Source of the DNA: Actinomycetes bacterium
GTDB taxonomy: Bacteria; Actinomycetota; Acidimicrobiia; Acidimicrobiales; Microtrichaceae
Direction of reading: 5' to 3'
Assembly: GCA_023389745.1 (NCBI GenBank)
Contig: JAEWED010000189.1
Location: 1 to 63,185, forward strand
Length of the DNA stretch: 63,185 bases
Shown: positions 1 through 8,912 of the stretch, piece after piece
Numbering within the stretch: position 1 is the first letter of the stretch
How the letters are laid out: each line of letters begins with the position of its first letter
Notes under the pieces: generated by a model
Told to the model about the DNA's origin: nothing
Seen by the model: only the letters and a program-made list of their open reading frames with translations
Databases searched by the model: none
Translations under genes and position numbers: made by a program

Positions 1-1338
1 GTGCTGGCCTTCCTGCCGATCCCGGTGATCGTGATCGGCTCGCTGCGCTACCAGCGGCGGCTGCAGCCGCGCTACGACGCCGTGCGCGCCGCGGCGACCA
101 GGATCGGTGACACGCTGACCAACAGCCTGGGCGGCGTGGCGACGGTCAAGGCGTTCAGCGGCGAACCCCGCGAGGTCGAGCGCCTCGATGCCGACTCGGA
201 CCACTACCGGCAGGTCAACGGCGACGCCATCCGCCTCTCGAGCGCCTTCGTGCCCTTGATCCGCATCGCGATCCTCGTCGGGTTCACCACCACGCTCGTG
301 CTCGGTGGGCGCGCCGCGCTCGACGGCACGCTGGCCGTCGGCATGTACTCGGTGCTGGTGTTCATGACCCAGCGGCTCCTCTGGCCGCTCACCCGGCTCG
401 GCGAGACCCTCGACCTGTACCAGCGGGCCATGGCGTCGTGTCGCCGCATCTTCGGTCTGCTCGAGATCGAGCCGGCGATCCTGCCGGGGACCCGAGCGCT
501 GCCTGCACCCGTGCGCGGCGAGATCGTGTTCGACGACGTGTCCTTCTCCTATGCGCGGCGGAGCGACACCGCAGAGGACCGCACCGCTGAGGACCGCACC
601 GCAGAGGACGGCACCGCCGAGGGCAGGGCTGCGGGCGACGCGCCGGCCGAGGTCCTGCGGGACTTCTCGCTGCGGATCCCTGCGGGCGAGACCCACGCCA
701 TCGTCGGGGCGACCGGCTCGGGCAAGTCCACCGTGCTCAAGCTGCTGCTGCGGCTCTACGAACCGGACCGGGGCAGCATCTCGCTCGACGGCGTCCCGAT
801 CGAGCAGCTCACCTTCGCCTCGCTGCGGGGTGCGACCGGGTTCGTCGCGCAGGACGTGTTCCTGTTCCACGGCACGGTGCGCGACAACATCGCCTACGGC
901 CGCCCGGACGCGTCCGACGAGCAGATCCGCCGGGCGGCGCAGCTCGCCGAGGCGGACGGGTTCATCGAGGCCATGCCCGACGGCTACGACAGCGTCGTCG
1001 GGGAACGCGGCCAGAAGCTCTCCGGCGGCCAGCGCCAGCGCATCACCATCGCCCGCGCCCTCCTCCGGGACCCGGCCGTGCTCGTCCTCGACGAGGCCAC
1101 CTCGGCGATCGACAACGAGACCGAGGCCGCGATCCAGGAGTCGCTCGCCAAGGTGGCGGTCGGTCGCACGACGGTCGTCGTCGCCCATCGGCTCTCGACG
1201 ATCCGTCACGCCCACCACATCCACGTGATGGAAGCCGGTCGCATCGTCGAGTCGGGCGACCACGACCAGCTCGTCGAGCGAGGCGGCCTGTACGCCGCGC
1301 TGTGGCGGGTGCAGACGGGTGAGCGCTCGCCGGTCTGA
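1..1338 (+). CDS. ABC exporter, fused permease-ATPase (5' end cut by window)
   Basis: This is the C-terminal 445 residues of a type I ABC exporter half-transporter; the reading frame is open at base 1, so the real start lies outside. Residues 1-160 are the end of a membrane domain, including a typical helix with VATVKAFSGEPREVERL. The nucleotide-binding domain follows with Walker A GATGSGKST near residue 237, signature LSGGQRQR near 340, Walker B VLVLDEATS near 362 and the switch histidine in VVAHRLST. It is probably a lipid or drug exporter working as a dimer; the substrate cannot be read from sequence. A low-complexity Thr-Ala-Glu-Asp insert (about residues 190-209), encoded by a 15-bp tandem repeat, sits between the first strands of the ATPase domain. 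Confidence 0.9.
   Translation: MLAFLPIPVIVIGSLRYQRRLQPRYDAVRAAATRIGDTLTNSLGGVATVKAFSGEPREVERLDADSDHYRQVNGDAIRLSSAFVPLIRIAILVGFTTTLVLGGRAALDGTLAVGMYSVLVFMTQRLLWPLTRLGETLDLYQRAMASCRRIFGLLEIEPAILPGTRALPAPVRGEIVFDDVSFSYARRSDTAEDRTAEDRTAEDGTAEGRAAGDAPAEVLRDFSLRIPAGETHAIVGATGSGKSTVLKLLLRLYEPDRGSISLDGVPIEQLTFASLRGATGFVAQDVFLFHGTVRDNIAYGRPDASDEQIRRAAQLAEADGFIEAMPDGYDSVVGERGQKLSGGQRQRITIARALLRDPAVLVLDEATSAIDNETEAAIQESLAKVAVGRTTVVVAHRLSTIRHAHHIHVMEAGRIVESGDHDQLVERGGLYAALWRVQTGERSPV
568..627 (+). repeat. 15-bp tandem repeat, 4 copies, inside the ABC exporter gene
   Basis: Units start at 568, 583, 598 and 613, each a variant of ACCGCAGAGGACCGC. The repeat is in frame and adds about 20 residues (TAEDR-like units) to the ATPase domain. 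The unit length is a multiple of three, so copy-number change would not break the frame. Confidence 0.9.
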
Positions 1339-1381
1339 TGCGGCGACCCGGTCGGGCGGCACACCCCCGGTGTGGCGAACG

Positions 1382-1431
1382 CTCGTCGGGTCCGGCGCCA
1401 ATGGGGCGTCGAAAGCGCCGGACCCGACGAG
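1382..1431. terminator. Large perfect hairpin after the ABC exporter
   Basis: Bases 1382-1398 and 1415-1431 are perfect 17-nt inverted repeats around a 16-nt loop. It lies 44 nt after the exporter stop codon. There is no T-run, so it may be a factor-assisted or hairpin-only terminator. Confidence 0.6.
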
Positions 1432-1458
1432 AGCTCCAGCATCGGACAGGTCCGTCCC

Positions 1459-1490
1459 GCGCGACATGGGGAGCACTCCCCATGTCGCGC
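1459..1490. terminator. Second perfect hairpin before the HDAC-like gene
   Basis: Bases 1459-1473 and 1476-1490 are a perfect 15-bp inverted repeat with almost no loop, built on the core GACATGGGGAG. It lies 27 nt downstream of the first hairpin and 43 nt before the next start codon, so it could also be an operator rather than a terminator. Confidence 0.5.
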
Positions 1491-1532
1491 CCGCTGGCCG
1501 GCGGTGCCCCGGCAGCCCCGTAGCATCGCCGT

Positions 1533-2561
1533 GTGCTGGTCGTACGATCCCCGTCGCAGGCGGAGCACCACCCGAGAGCGCTGCACCCCTTCGGCGGTGA
1601 GCTGCTCCCACCGCGTGAGGTCCCGCGACGCGCCGAGGTGATCCTGGCGGCGATCGAGTCGTCGGGCCGCTGCCGGGTCGTCGACGCAGGGCCGCTCGAC
1701 CTCGAGCTGCTCGCGAGGGTGCACACCGACGAGTACCTGGAGTTCCTCGAGTCCGCGCACGCCCGGTGGTGCGAGCGCATCGGCGTGGCCGACGGCGAGG
1801 CCACGCCGTTCGTGCGGCCGTACCTCGGCATGCCCTTCGCCCCGCCCGAGGACGTGCTGGCCCAGCTCGGCCGGTTCTCCCACGACGTCGATCCGCTCCT
1901 GGCCGGGACGTGGCGGGCCGCGACGGGCTCCGCAGCCGCGGCGGTCGACGCCACCACGGCGGTGCTCTCGGGCGAGCGGGCGGCGTACTCGCTGAGCCGA
2001 CCGCCGGGTCACCACGCCGCGCCGGCGAGCTTCGGAGGGTTCTGCTACCTCAACAACGTCGCCGTCGCCGCGGAACGTGCGCTGGCGTCGGGGGCGCGGG
2101 TGGCGACGCTCGACGTCGACGCCCACGCCGGCAACGGCACCCAGGCGGTCTTCTGGGACCGCGACGACGTGCTGTGCATCTCGCTGCACGCCGACCCCGC
2201 CCACGAGTACCCCTACTTCGCAGGGCACCGTGACGAGGTCGGCGGCGGCGCGGGCGAGGGCTTCACCGTGAACCTGCCGCTGCCGCCGCGCAGCGGGTGG
2301 GACGACTACGCCCCCGCCCTCGACCAGGCCCTCCGTCGACTCGCTGCGCACGGCACCGAGGTGCTCGTCGTCGCACTCGGCGTCGACACCGCCGTCGAGG
2401 ACGGGGTGCTCGCGTTCGGCGAGGACGACTTCCGACGGCTCGGCGACGCCATCGCCGGCGCCGGGCTCCCCACGGTCCTGGTGCAGGAGGGCGGCTACGA
2501 CCTCGACGTGCTGGGCCGCAACGTCGTCGCCGTGCTCGACGGGTTCGCACAGCACGGCTGA
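1533..2561 (+). CDS. HDAC-superfamily deacetylase (acetylpolyamine amidohydrolase-like)
   Basis: A 342-residue zinc hydrolase of the arginase-deacetylase fold, predicted to remove acetyl groups from small acetylated amines or lysine side chains in the cytoplasm. The catalytic tandem histidine is in RPPGHHA near residue 156. The zinc ligands are in DVDAHAGNGTQ near residue 193 and in LGVDTAVED, and the C-terminal EGGYDLDVLG loop is present. The usual DxHHG is DxHAG here, so the second, non-ligand histidine is replaced by alanine. Length and the GVDT motif fit acetylpolyamine amidohydrolases better than AcuC, but the substrate is inferred. The start is GTG 1533; a strong hairpin separates it from the upstream gene. 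Confidence 0.88.
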   Translation: MLVVRSPSQAEHHPRALHPFGGELLPPREVPRRAEVILAAIESSGRCRVVDAGPLDLELLARVHTDEYLEFLESAHARWCERIGVADGEATPFVRPYLGMPFAPPEDVLAQLGRFSHDVDPLLAGTWRAATGSAAAAVDATTAVLSGERAAYSLSRPPGHHAAPASFGGFCYLNNVAVAAERALASGARVATLDVDAHAGNGTQAVFWDRDDVLCISLHADPAHEYPYFAGHRDEVGGGAGEGFTVNLPLPPRSGWDDYAPALDQALRRLAAHGTEVLVVALGVDTAVEDGVLAFGEDDFRRLGDAIAGAGLPTVLVQEGGYDLDVLGRNVVAVLDGFAQHG

Positions 2562-2645
2562 GACGGCGGGTCCGTGCACCCGACGTGACCGATGGGCGGC
2601 GCGCGATCCCCGAAACTGTCACAGGGCGTTCCTATGGTCGGTGGC

Positions 2646-3869
2646 GTGCGAATCCTCCACACCTCCGACTGGCACCTGGGCCGGCTCTTCCACCGCTCGT
2701 CGCTGCTCGACGTGCAGGCAGAGGCGCTCGACCGCATCGTGCAGATCGTCGTCGAGGAGTCGGTCGATCTCGTGGTCGTCGCCGGTGACCTGTACGACCG
2801 GTCGGTGCCGCCCGCCGACGCGGTCGAGCTCTTCGGCGCCACGCTGGTGCGCCTGCGTGAGGCGGGCGCCACGGTGGTCGCCATCAGCGGCAACCACGAC
2901 TCGTCGGTCAGGGTGGGCTACGCCGATCCGCTGCTCGCCCGCGTCGGGGTCACCGTGCGGGGCGACATCGCCCGCACGGCGCATCCGGTCGAGGTGCCCT
3001 CGGCCGACGGCGGCCCGCCGGTGGTGGTCTACCCCATCCCCTACCTCGACCCGCTCACCACCGCGCACGTCGCTCGCAACGACCGCGCCGACGTTCTCGA
3101 CGCGCCGGTCGACGACGGGCGGCGCTTCACCCACCACGACGCCATGGTGTGGGCCACCGACCGGGTGCGCGCCGACCTCGCCGAGCGCGCCGCACGGGGT
3201 GCTCCCGCCCGCTCGGTGCTCGTGGCGCACACCTTCATCACCGGAGGCAACCCGTCGGCGTCCGAGCGCGAGCTGACCGTCGGCCAGATCGACCAGGTCC
3301 GCATGGATGCCTTCGACGACTTCGACTACGTCGCACTCGGCCACCTCCACCAGGGTCAGGCCTTCGACGGCGGGCGGGTCGCCTACTCCGGCACACCGCT
3401 GCCCTACTCGTTCTCCGAGCAGCACCACACCAAGGCGGTGCGCCTCGTCGACCTCGCGCCCGACGGCTCGCTGAGCGTGCGCGTCGTGCCGCTCGGCGTC
3501 GGTCGTGCGCTGCGGACCATCGCCGGCGAGCTCGAGCACCTGCTGACCGACCCCTCCCTGGCCGACGCCGAGGACGCGTGGGTCTCCGCGACGCTCACCG
3601 ATCGCCAGCTGCCGCTGCAGGCGATGGGCCGGCTGCAGCAGCGGTTCCCGCACGCCGTCGAGCTCCGCCACGAGCCCGCCGTGCTGCACGACGTGTCGTC
3701 GCCCCGACGCAGCAGCTCCGACGTGCGTGCCACCGAGCCCCTCGACCTGGCGCTGTCCTTCCTCGAGGAGCAGCGCGGGCTGCCGGCCGACCAGGCCGAG
3801 CGGCAGCTGATCGTCGATGCCATCGGGGCGGCCCGCCGACAGCTCGAGACCGCGGCGGTCGACCGATGA
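2646..3869 (+). CDS. sbcD: Exonuclease SbcCD subunit D (Mre11-like nuclease)
   Basis: The nuclease subunit of the SbcCD complex, which opens hairpins and trims blocked double-strand ends. Metallophosphoesterase motifs appear in order: HTSDWHLGR at the N terminus, AGDLYDR, SGNHDS and the C-terminal GHLH in ALGHLHQGQ. The length of 407 residues is normal. GTG 2646 is chosen because SbcD proteins begin directly at the first strand (VRILHTSDWHLG); ATG 2634, four codons upstream, is the alternative. The stop overlaps the sbcC start as ATGA, so the two subunits are translationally coupled. Confidence 0.95.
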   Translation: MRILHTSDWHLGRLFHRSSLLDVQAEALDRIVQIVVEESVDLVVVAGDLYDRSVPPADAVELFGATLVRLREAGATVVAISGNHDSSVRVGYADPLLARVGVTVRGDIARTAHPVEVPSADGGPPVVVYPIPYLDPLTTAHVARNDRADVLDAPVDDGRRFTHHDAMVWATDRVRADLAERAARGAPARSVLVAHTFITGGNPSASERELTVGQIDQVRMDAFDDFDYVALGHLHQGQAFDGGRVAYSGTPLPYSFSEQHHTKAVRLVDLAPDGSLSVRVVPLGVGRALRTIAGELEHLLTDPSLADAEDAWVSATLTDRQLPLQAMGRLQQRFPHAVELRHEPAVLHDVSSPRRSSSDVRATEPLDLALSFLEEQRGLPADQAERQLIVDAIGAARRQLETAAVDR

Positions 3870-6800
3870 GACCGCTCCACCTCACCGTGCACGCGTTCGG
3901 CCCCTACGCAGGGACCGAGACCGTCGACTTCCGCACCCTGAACGACGAGGGACTCTTCCTCATCCACGGCCGCACCGGTGCAGGCAAGACGTTCCTGCTG
4001 GACGCGCTCACCTTCGCCCTCTTCGGAGAGGTCGCCGGCGCGAGGCGCACGGCGTCGCTGCGCTCCGACTTCGCCGACCGCGACGCCGAACCCGCGGTCC
4101 GCCTCGAGTTCGAGGCCCAGGGCGCCACCTGGCTGATCGAGCGGGTGCCCCGCCACGAACGCGCCCGGCGCCGTGGCGGCGACGGCGTCGTCGAGAAGGG
4201 CGCGAGCGCGAGCCTCGCGCGCCTCGTCGGCTCCGACTGGGAGCCCGTGGCCTCGGGCATCCACGACGTCGGCGCCAAGGTCGGCGAGCTGGTCGGGCTC
4301 ACCGTCAAGCAGTTCCAGCAGGTCATCGTCCTGCCCCAGGGCAACTTCGAAGAGGTCCTCCGCTCCAACTCCGACAAGCGCGAGGAGCTGCTCAAGACCC
4401 TGTTCGAGACCGAGCTCTACGGCCTCGTCGCCGACCACCTCCAGCACCAGGCGGCCCAGGCCCACTCGACCTTGGCGGCCACCCGGGCCGAGCTGCAGCA
4501 GCTGCAGGACCAGGCGATCGAGCGGTGGGTCGAGGTCGACGGCGAGGTCCGACCGCAGCCGACCGGGCCGCTGAGCGCGGTGCCGACGCAGCCACGGGTG
4601 GTCGACCAGGCATCGTTCGACGCGCTTGCGGCGACCGTCTCGGACCGGGCGCGCGACGCCGCCGACGCCGCGCAGCACGCGGCTGACGCTGCCCGGGCCG
4701 CCGCGGTCGAGCACGACCGCGTCAGCCACGTCGTGGAGCGTGTCGACCGTCGAGCAGCGCTGCGCGCCACCCGGGACCGGCTCACCGCCGACGGTGAGCA
4801 GGTCGAGCGCGCCCGCCTCCACCTCGCCGCAGCGACCGATGCCGCTGGCCTGATCGACCCGATCGAGCAGGCCGCCGCGGCGCAGGCCGCAGACCGTGCC
4901 GCGGTCGAGCGGCTCGACGAGCTCGCCGCCCGTGTCGAGCGCGCCTGGGCCCGGGGTGGCTCGCAGCTCCCCGACGAGGTGCACGACCTGCCGCTCGAGG
5001 CCGTCGGCAGCGGCGGCGCCGCGCAGGGCGACCTGCTGCCCCTGGTCCACTCGGCCCGCGACGCGGTCGTCGCCCGGCTCACCCGGCTCGATGCGCTGCG
5101 CGAGCTCGCCGCCGACGCCGAGCGCTTCACCAACCAGGCCGACGATGCGGCGATCGCCGCCACGGCGCATCGGCGGGTCGTCGAGCAGGCGCAGGCAGCG
5201 ATCCAGGCGCTCGTCGCCAGCAGGGCCGACCTCGAGCAGCGCCTCGAACGGGCTCGCGACGCGCAGGCCCGCTTGGCGGGGCTGTCCGCCGCAGCCGAGG
5301 CGACCGCCACCCGGGCGCGGGCCGCGGCGCGACTCGCTCCCGCCCGTGACCAGGTCCAGATGCTGCGGGTCGCGCACCTCGACGCCGATCGCGCCCTGCA
5401 GGACCGCCGATCCAGGCTCAACGACCTGCGTCAGCACTACCTCGACGGGATCGCCGCCGAGCTCGCCGGCCGGCTCGAGGACGACACCTCGTGCCCCGTG
5501 TGCGGCTCGTTCGAGCATCCGGCGCCCGCCGCGGGTGCCGCCGACGCGGTCACTCGCGAGCTGGTCGACGCGGCCGAGGCCGACGTCGACGCCGCCGCGA
5601 CCGCCGAGCGGGCCGCGCTCGATCGCCTCCGCGACGCCGAGGAGTCGCTCCGCTCGCTCGAAGCCGCAGCCGGTGGGGCCGAGGTCGACCCCGAACGTGT
5701 GGCCGCCGAGGCAGCCGACGCCCGGGACCAGCTGCGCACCGCGACCGACACCGCGGCGACCGTCGACGACCTCGCTGCCGAGCTCGCGGCGCACGACGGG
5801 CTGCGCGACACCGCCGACGCCGCGCTCGCCGAGGCGCTCGACCAGGCGAGCACGGCGGCGGTGCGGTCGACCGAGCTGCGAGAGCGTGCGCTCGAGTGCG
5901 AGCGCACCGTCGTCGACGAGCTCGGCGACGGAGTGCGACTCGACGACGTCGTCCGCGTCGTGCGGCGCACCTCCGAGCTCCTCGGCGAGCTCTGCGACTC
6001 GATCGTCGACCGGGGCCGCTCCTCGGCGTTGCTCGACGAACGCCTCGCCCGTCGCGACGAGCTCATCGCCGCCTCGCCCTTCACCGATGTCGACTCGGTC
6101 CTCGCGGCGGCGCTGTCGGCCGACGACCGCGATCGGCTCGCCCGGTCGATCAAACACCACGACGACGAGCTCGCCCGCACGGTGGTGCTGCTCGACTCCG
6201 AGGAGCTGCGGGACCTGCCCGACGAAGCGCCTGACGCCACGCGCAGTCGCGACGCGCTCGAGGCCGCCGATCGGGCGGCGAACCTCGCTGCGACGCGCTG
6301 CGCCTGGTGGACGTCGGCCGACGAGGCCGTGCGCGGTTGGTGCGGGGCGCACCGGCGCATCGCCGCCACCGCCGAGCAGCAGCTCGCCCGGGCCGAGCTG
6401 CTCTCCGAGATCGCCGACCAGTGCGCCGGCAAGCGGGGCGACAAGGTGTCGCTGCAGCGCTGGGTGCTCGCGGCCTACCTCGAGGACATCTGCCAGCTCG
6501 CCAACCAGCGCCTGCTGGCCATGAGCTCGGGCCGCTACACGCTGGCGGTCCACCGCGACCGGGCCAAGGGTGCCGCCAAGTCCGGGCTCGACCTGCGCGT
6601 GCGCGACGCACACACCGGCGAGGAGCGAGAGGTCCAGTCGCTGTCGGGCGGCGAGACGTTCCAGGCGTCGCTGGCGCTGGCCCTCGCGGTCGCGGAGTCC
6701 GTGCAGCAGCACGCCGGTGGCGTGCACCTCGACACCCTCTTCATCGACGAGGGGTTCGGCACGCTCGACCCGGACTCGCTCGACCTCGCCATGGACGAGC

Positions 6801-6943
6801 TCGACCAGCTGCGCGCCGGCGGACGCATGGTCGGCATCATCAGCCACGTCGGAGCGCTGCGCGAACGCATCCGCGTGGGCATCGAGGTCACGCCGAGCAC
6901 GAAGGGCTCGACGCTCGGCGTCGGCGAGATCGCCGCCGCCTGA
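3866..6943 (+). CDS. sbcC: Exonuclease SbcCD subunit C (Rad50-like SMC ATPase)
   Basis: The 1025-residue ATPase partner of SbcD. Walker A is GRTGAGKTF near residue 35. Two long alanine/arginine/glutamate-rich coiled-coil arms flank a zinc hook CPVCG near residue 543. The signature LSGGETFQASLALALAV lies near residue 925, followed by Walker B LFIDEGFGTLD and the D-loop. Start ATG 3866 overlaps the sbcD stop by 4 nt. The coiled coils are Ala-rich, which produces very long but meaningless open frames on the opposite strand. Confidence 0.96.
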   Translation: MRPLHLTVHAFGPYAGTETVDFRTLNDEGLFLIHGRTGAGKTFLLDALTFALFGEVAGARRTASLRSDFADRDAEPAVRLEFEAQGATWLIERVPRHERARRRGGDGVVEKGASASLARLVGSDWEPVASGIHDVGAKVGELVGLTVKQFQQVIVLPQGNFEEVLRSNSDKREELLKTLFETELYGLVADHLQHQAAQAHSTLAATRAELQQLQDQAIERWVEVDGEVRPQPTGPLSAVPTQPRVVDQASFDALAATVSDRARDAADAAQHAADAARAAAVEHDRVSHVVERVDRRAALRATRDRLTADGEQVERARLHLAAATDAAGLIDPIEQAAAAQAADRAAVERLDELAARVERAWARGGSQLPDEVHDLPLEAVGSGGAAQGDLLPLVHSARDAVVARLTRLDALRELAADAERFTNQADDAAIAATAHRRVVEQAQAAIQALVASRADLEQRLERARDAQARLAGLSAAAEATATRARAAARLAPARDQVQMLRVAHLDADRALQDRRSRLNDLRQHYLDGIAAELAGRLEDDTSCPVCGSFEHPAPAAGAADAVTRELVDAAEADVDAAATAERAALDRLRDAEESLRSLEAAAGGAEVDPERVAAEAADARDQLRTATDTAATVDDLAAELAAHDGLRDTADAALAEALDQASTAAVRSTELRERALECERTVVDELGDGVRLDDVVRVVRRTSELLGELCDSIVDRGRSSALLDERLARRDELIAASPFTDVDSVLAAALSADDRDRLARSIKHHDDELARTVVLLDSEELRDLPDEAPDATRSRDALEAADRAANLAATRCAWWTSADEAVRGWCGAHRRIAATAEQQLARAELLSEIADQCAGKRGDKVSLQRWVLAAYLEDICQLANQRLLAMSSGRYTLAVHRDRAKGAAKSGLDLRVRDAHTGEEREVQSLSGGETFQASLALALAVAESVQQHAGGVHLDTLFIDEGFGTLDPDSLDLAMDELDQLRAGGRMVGIISHVGALRERIRVGIEVTPSTKGSTLGVGEIAAA

Positions 6944-7056
6944 GAGCGTCGCCCTCCGATCCGGCATCGCTCGCGTTCGTCGGGCTCCTTCGCCGGGCAG
7001 CCAGCGATGTCCCGGAACGGCACGGGCCGCTGAGCTTCGATGTTCTCGGGCGTGTG

Positions 7057-7062
7057 TAGCCT
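7057..7062 (+). promoter_or_regulatory. Candidate -10 element of the ABC-F leader transcript
   Basis: TAGCCT matches the actinobacterial TANNNT -10 pattern. Its 3' end is 7 nt before the GTG of the short upstream ORF, so the transcript could start exactly at that GTG and be leaderless. No convincing -35 box is visible; TTCGAT at 7036-7041 is weak. Confidence 0.35.
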
Positions 7063-7068
7063 GTTGTC

Positions 7069-7092
7069 GTGCAACAGCTTCTGTTCTTCTGA
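7069..7092 (+). CDS. Seven-codon leader peptide upstream of the ABC-F gene
   Basis: GTG CAA CAG CTT CTG TTC TTC TGA encodes MQQLLFF. It directly follows a TANNNT box, and its stop codon (7090-7092) overlaps the 5' arm of the long helix 7091-7101/7157-7167. A ribosome on the last codons or the stop would block that helix. Leader peptides with this arrangement control several antibiotic-resistance ABC-F genes, for example vmlR in Bacillus subtilis. Its translation here is inferred from position alone. Confidence 0.55.
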   Translation: MQQLLFF

Positions 7093-7198
7093 TCACGGAC
7101 GGTGACCGGGCGGCGCTCGACGCCGCTGACCCCTGCGACCCCGCGTGCGGGGTCGTCGTCCGTGATCCCCGACGCCGTGCCCGTGCGGGCCGGCGTCG
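7091..7198 (+). promoter_or_regulatory. Putative attenuator with alternative RNA pairings, ABC-F leader
   Basis: Four perfect helices can be read. The outer helix pairs GATCACGGACG (7091-7101) with 7157-7167. Inside it are 7110-7115/7121-7126 and 7137-7144/7147-7154. A third hairpin, 7170-7177/7191-7198, closes just before the ABC-F ribosome-binding region. The octamer CGACGCCG occurs twice (7118-7125 and 7170-7177), and both copies can pair with CGGCGTCG at 7191-7198, so two exclusive folds exist. No T-run follows, so whether it controls transcription or translation is open. Confidence 0.6.
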
Positions 7199-7221
7199 CA
7201 CCTTGGAAGTGCAGCAGCCTC

Positions 7222-8838
7222 ATGAACCTCGAAGTACCGCGGGCACGCGCCCGCGCCCAGTTGGCGGCGACCGCCATCAGCGTCGAGCGCGGCGGCAGGA
7301 CCGTGCTCAACGACCTGTCCGTCTCGTTGGGCCCGGCCTCGCGTCTTGCCGTCGTCGGCGAGAACGGCCGGGGCAAGTCGACCCTGCTCCACGTCTTGGC
7401 CGGGTCGCTCGCCCCCGACTCCGGAACGGTCCGCCGCGTCGGGAGCCTGGGGATCGCCGAGCAGGAGATCACCGTCGACGCCGATCGCACGGTCGGCGAC
7501 TTGATCGACATCGAGCTCGCCGACGTCCGCCGAGCCCTGCGAGCACTTGACGCCGCAGGCTTGGAGCTCGCCGACGGAACCTCCGGCGCAGACGAGCGGT
7601 ACGCGGCAGCGCTCGAACGGGCGACGCTGCTCGACGCGTGGGACGCCGACCGGCGCGTCGATCTCGCTCTCGCTGCCCTCGGTGCCGTCAGCGACCGCAG
7701 CCGACGCCTGGCTGAGATGTCGGTCGGCGAGCGCTACCGGGTGCGGCTGGCCTGCCTGCTCGGCGCCGATCACGACTTCTTGCTGCTGGACGAGCCGACG
7801 AACCACCTCGATCAGCAGGCGCTCGACTACCTCACCACCGCGTTGCAGGAGTTGCAGGGTGGGGTCGTCATCGTGAGCCACGACCGCGTCCTGCTCGCCG
7901 ATGTCGCGACCCGGGTGCTCGACCTCGACCCCAGCCGGGATGGTCGTGCGCGCCTGTACGGCAACGGCTATGCCGGGTACCTCGACGGACGGAGGTCCGA
8001 GTTCGACCGCTGGGTCCAGGAGCACGAGCAGCATCACGCCGAACAGATCCGGCTCGCCAACGACCTCTCAGCGGCGCAGAACCGCCTCGAGTCCGGATGG
8101 CGACCCCCCAAGGGCACAGGGAAGCACCAACGCGCCACCCGGGCTCCGTCGCTGGTCCGAGCGGTCAACCGGCGACTCGACACGCTCTCGGACCATGCAG
8201 TGGCGAAGCCCCAGGCGCCGCTGCAGTTCCACATGCCCGAGTTGCCGGCGATCCCCGGCGTCACCCTCATCCGAGCCGACGGCGTCACGGTGGCGGGTCG
8301 CCTGCCGAATCCCGTGTCCATGAGCCTCTCGAGCGAGGACCGCGTGCTCATCACCGGCCGCAACGGCGTCGGGAAGTCGACCCTGTTGGCACTGCTCGCA
8401 CTCCGCCTCGGCCCCGACACCGGCGCCGTCACCAGCGCCCCGGGCGCCCGCGTCGGTCTCGTCGCTCAGGAGTCGCCCCACCGAGACCAGCGAACCGTGC
8501 ACGCCGCCTACGACGAACGGCTGCATGAGATCCGGGCGCAGGACCCGGCGGTCGTCCCGGTGCCCCTCCGGGCGCTCGGCCTCCTGTCGCCGTCCGACAT
8601 CGCCAAACCCGTCGCCAGCTTGTCGATGGGCCAGCAGCGACGCCTCGACCTGGCGCTCGCTCTGGCGAGTCGGCCCCACGTCCTGCTGCTCGACGAGCCG
8701 ACCAACCACGTCTCGATCTCCCTCGTCGATGAGCTCACAGAGGCCTTCGGCTCCACCGACGCTGCGATCGCGTTGGTCACACACGACCGCCAGCTCCGTC
8801 GCGACCTCTCCACCTGGAACCACGTCGAGCTCGCTTGA
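7222..8838 (+). CDS. ABC-F ATPase, ribosome-protection (antibiotic resistance) type
   Basis: A soluble 538-residue twin-ATPase protein without membrane segments. ATPase 1 has Walker A VGENGRGKST, signature LAEMSVGERYR and Walker B FLLLDEPTNHLD. ATPase 2 has GRNGVGKST, SLSMGQQRR and VLLLDEPTNHVS. The linker (about residues 255-320) is charged and carries a WRPPKGTGKHQRA segment, as in actinobacterial macrolide/lincosamide ABC-F factors that dislodge drugs from the ribosome. In the second signature SMGQ replaces the usual SGGQ. ATG 7222 with GGAAG upstream is preferred. An in-frame GTG at 7102 would add 40 residues of unlikely composition encoded by the leader hairpins. Drug specificity cannot be read. 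Confidence 0.85.
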   Translation: MNLEVPRARARAQLAATAISVERGGRTVLNDLSVSLGPASRLAVVGENGRGKSTLLHVLAGSLAPDSGTVRRVGSLGIAEQEITVDADRTVGDLIDIELADVRRALRALDAAGLELADGTSGADERYAAALERATLLDAWDADRRVDLALAALGAVSDRSRRLAEMSVGERYRVRLACLLGADHDFLLLDEPTNHLDQQALDYLTTALQELQGGVVIVSHDRVLLADVATRVLDLDPSRDGRARLYGNGYAGYLDGRRSEFDRWVQEHEQHHAEQIRLANDLSAAQNRLESGWRPPKGTGKHQRATRAPSLVRAVNRRLDTLSDHAVAKPQAPLQFHMPELPAIPGVTLIRADGVTVAGRLPNPVSMSLSSEDRVLITGRNGVGKSTLLALLALRLGPDTGAVTSAPGARVGLVAQESPHRDQRTVHAAYDERLHEIRAQDPAVVPVPLRALGLLSPSDIAKPVASLSMGQQRRLDLALALASRPHVLLLDEPTNHVSISLVDELTEAFGSTDAAIALVTHDRQLRRDLSTWNHVELA

Positions 8839-8912
8839 GGAGAGAAACCGTCACGCTCGCGCGCGACCCGCACCCGTCGCGGTCCGCTTCGTCGGCGGCT
8901 GAACGTCCGTCG

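Noticed and set aside
3404..7201. A 1265-codon open frame on the minus strand across sbcC, and similar giants at 11311-15276 (+), 14898-17537 (+), 26925-28808 (-) and 43231-45222 (-).
   Set aside because: They lie exactly antisense to well-supported genes, have repetitive Arg/Gly/Val-rich composition without domains, and are expected in DNA this GC-rich.
7102..7221. A 40-codon N-terminal extension of the ABC-F protein from GTG 7102.
   Set aside because: ABC-F proteins start close to the first strand of ATPase 1. The extension is encoded by hairpin arms and has no protein-like pattern, and ATG 7222 has a plausible ribosome-binding site. It is kept only as an alternative.
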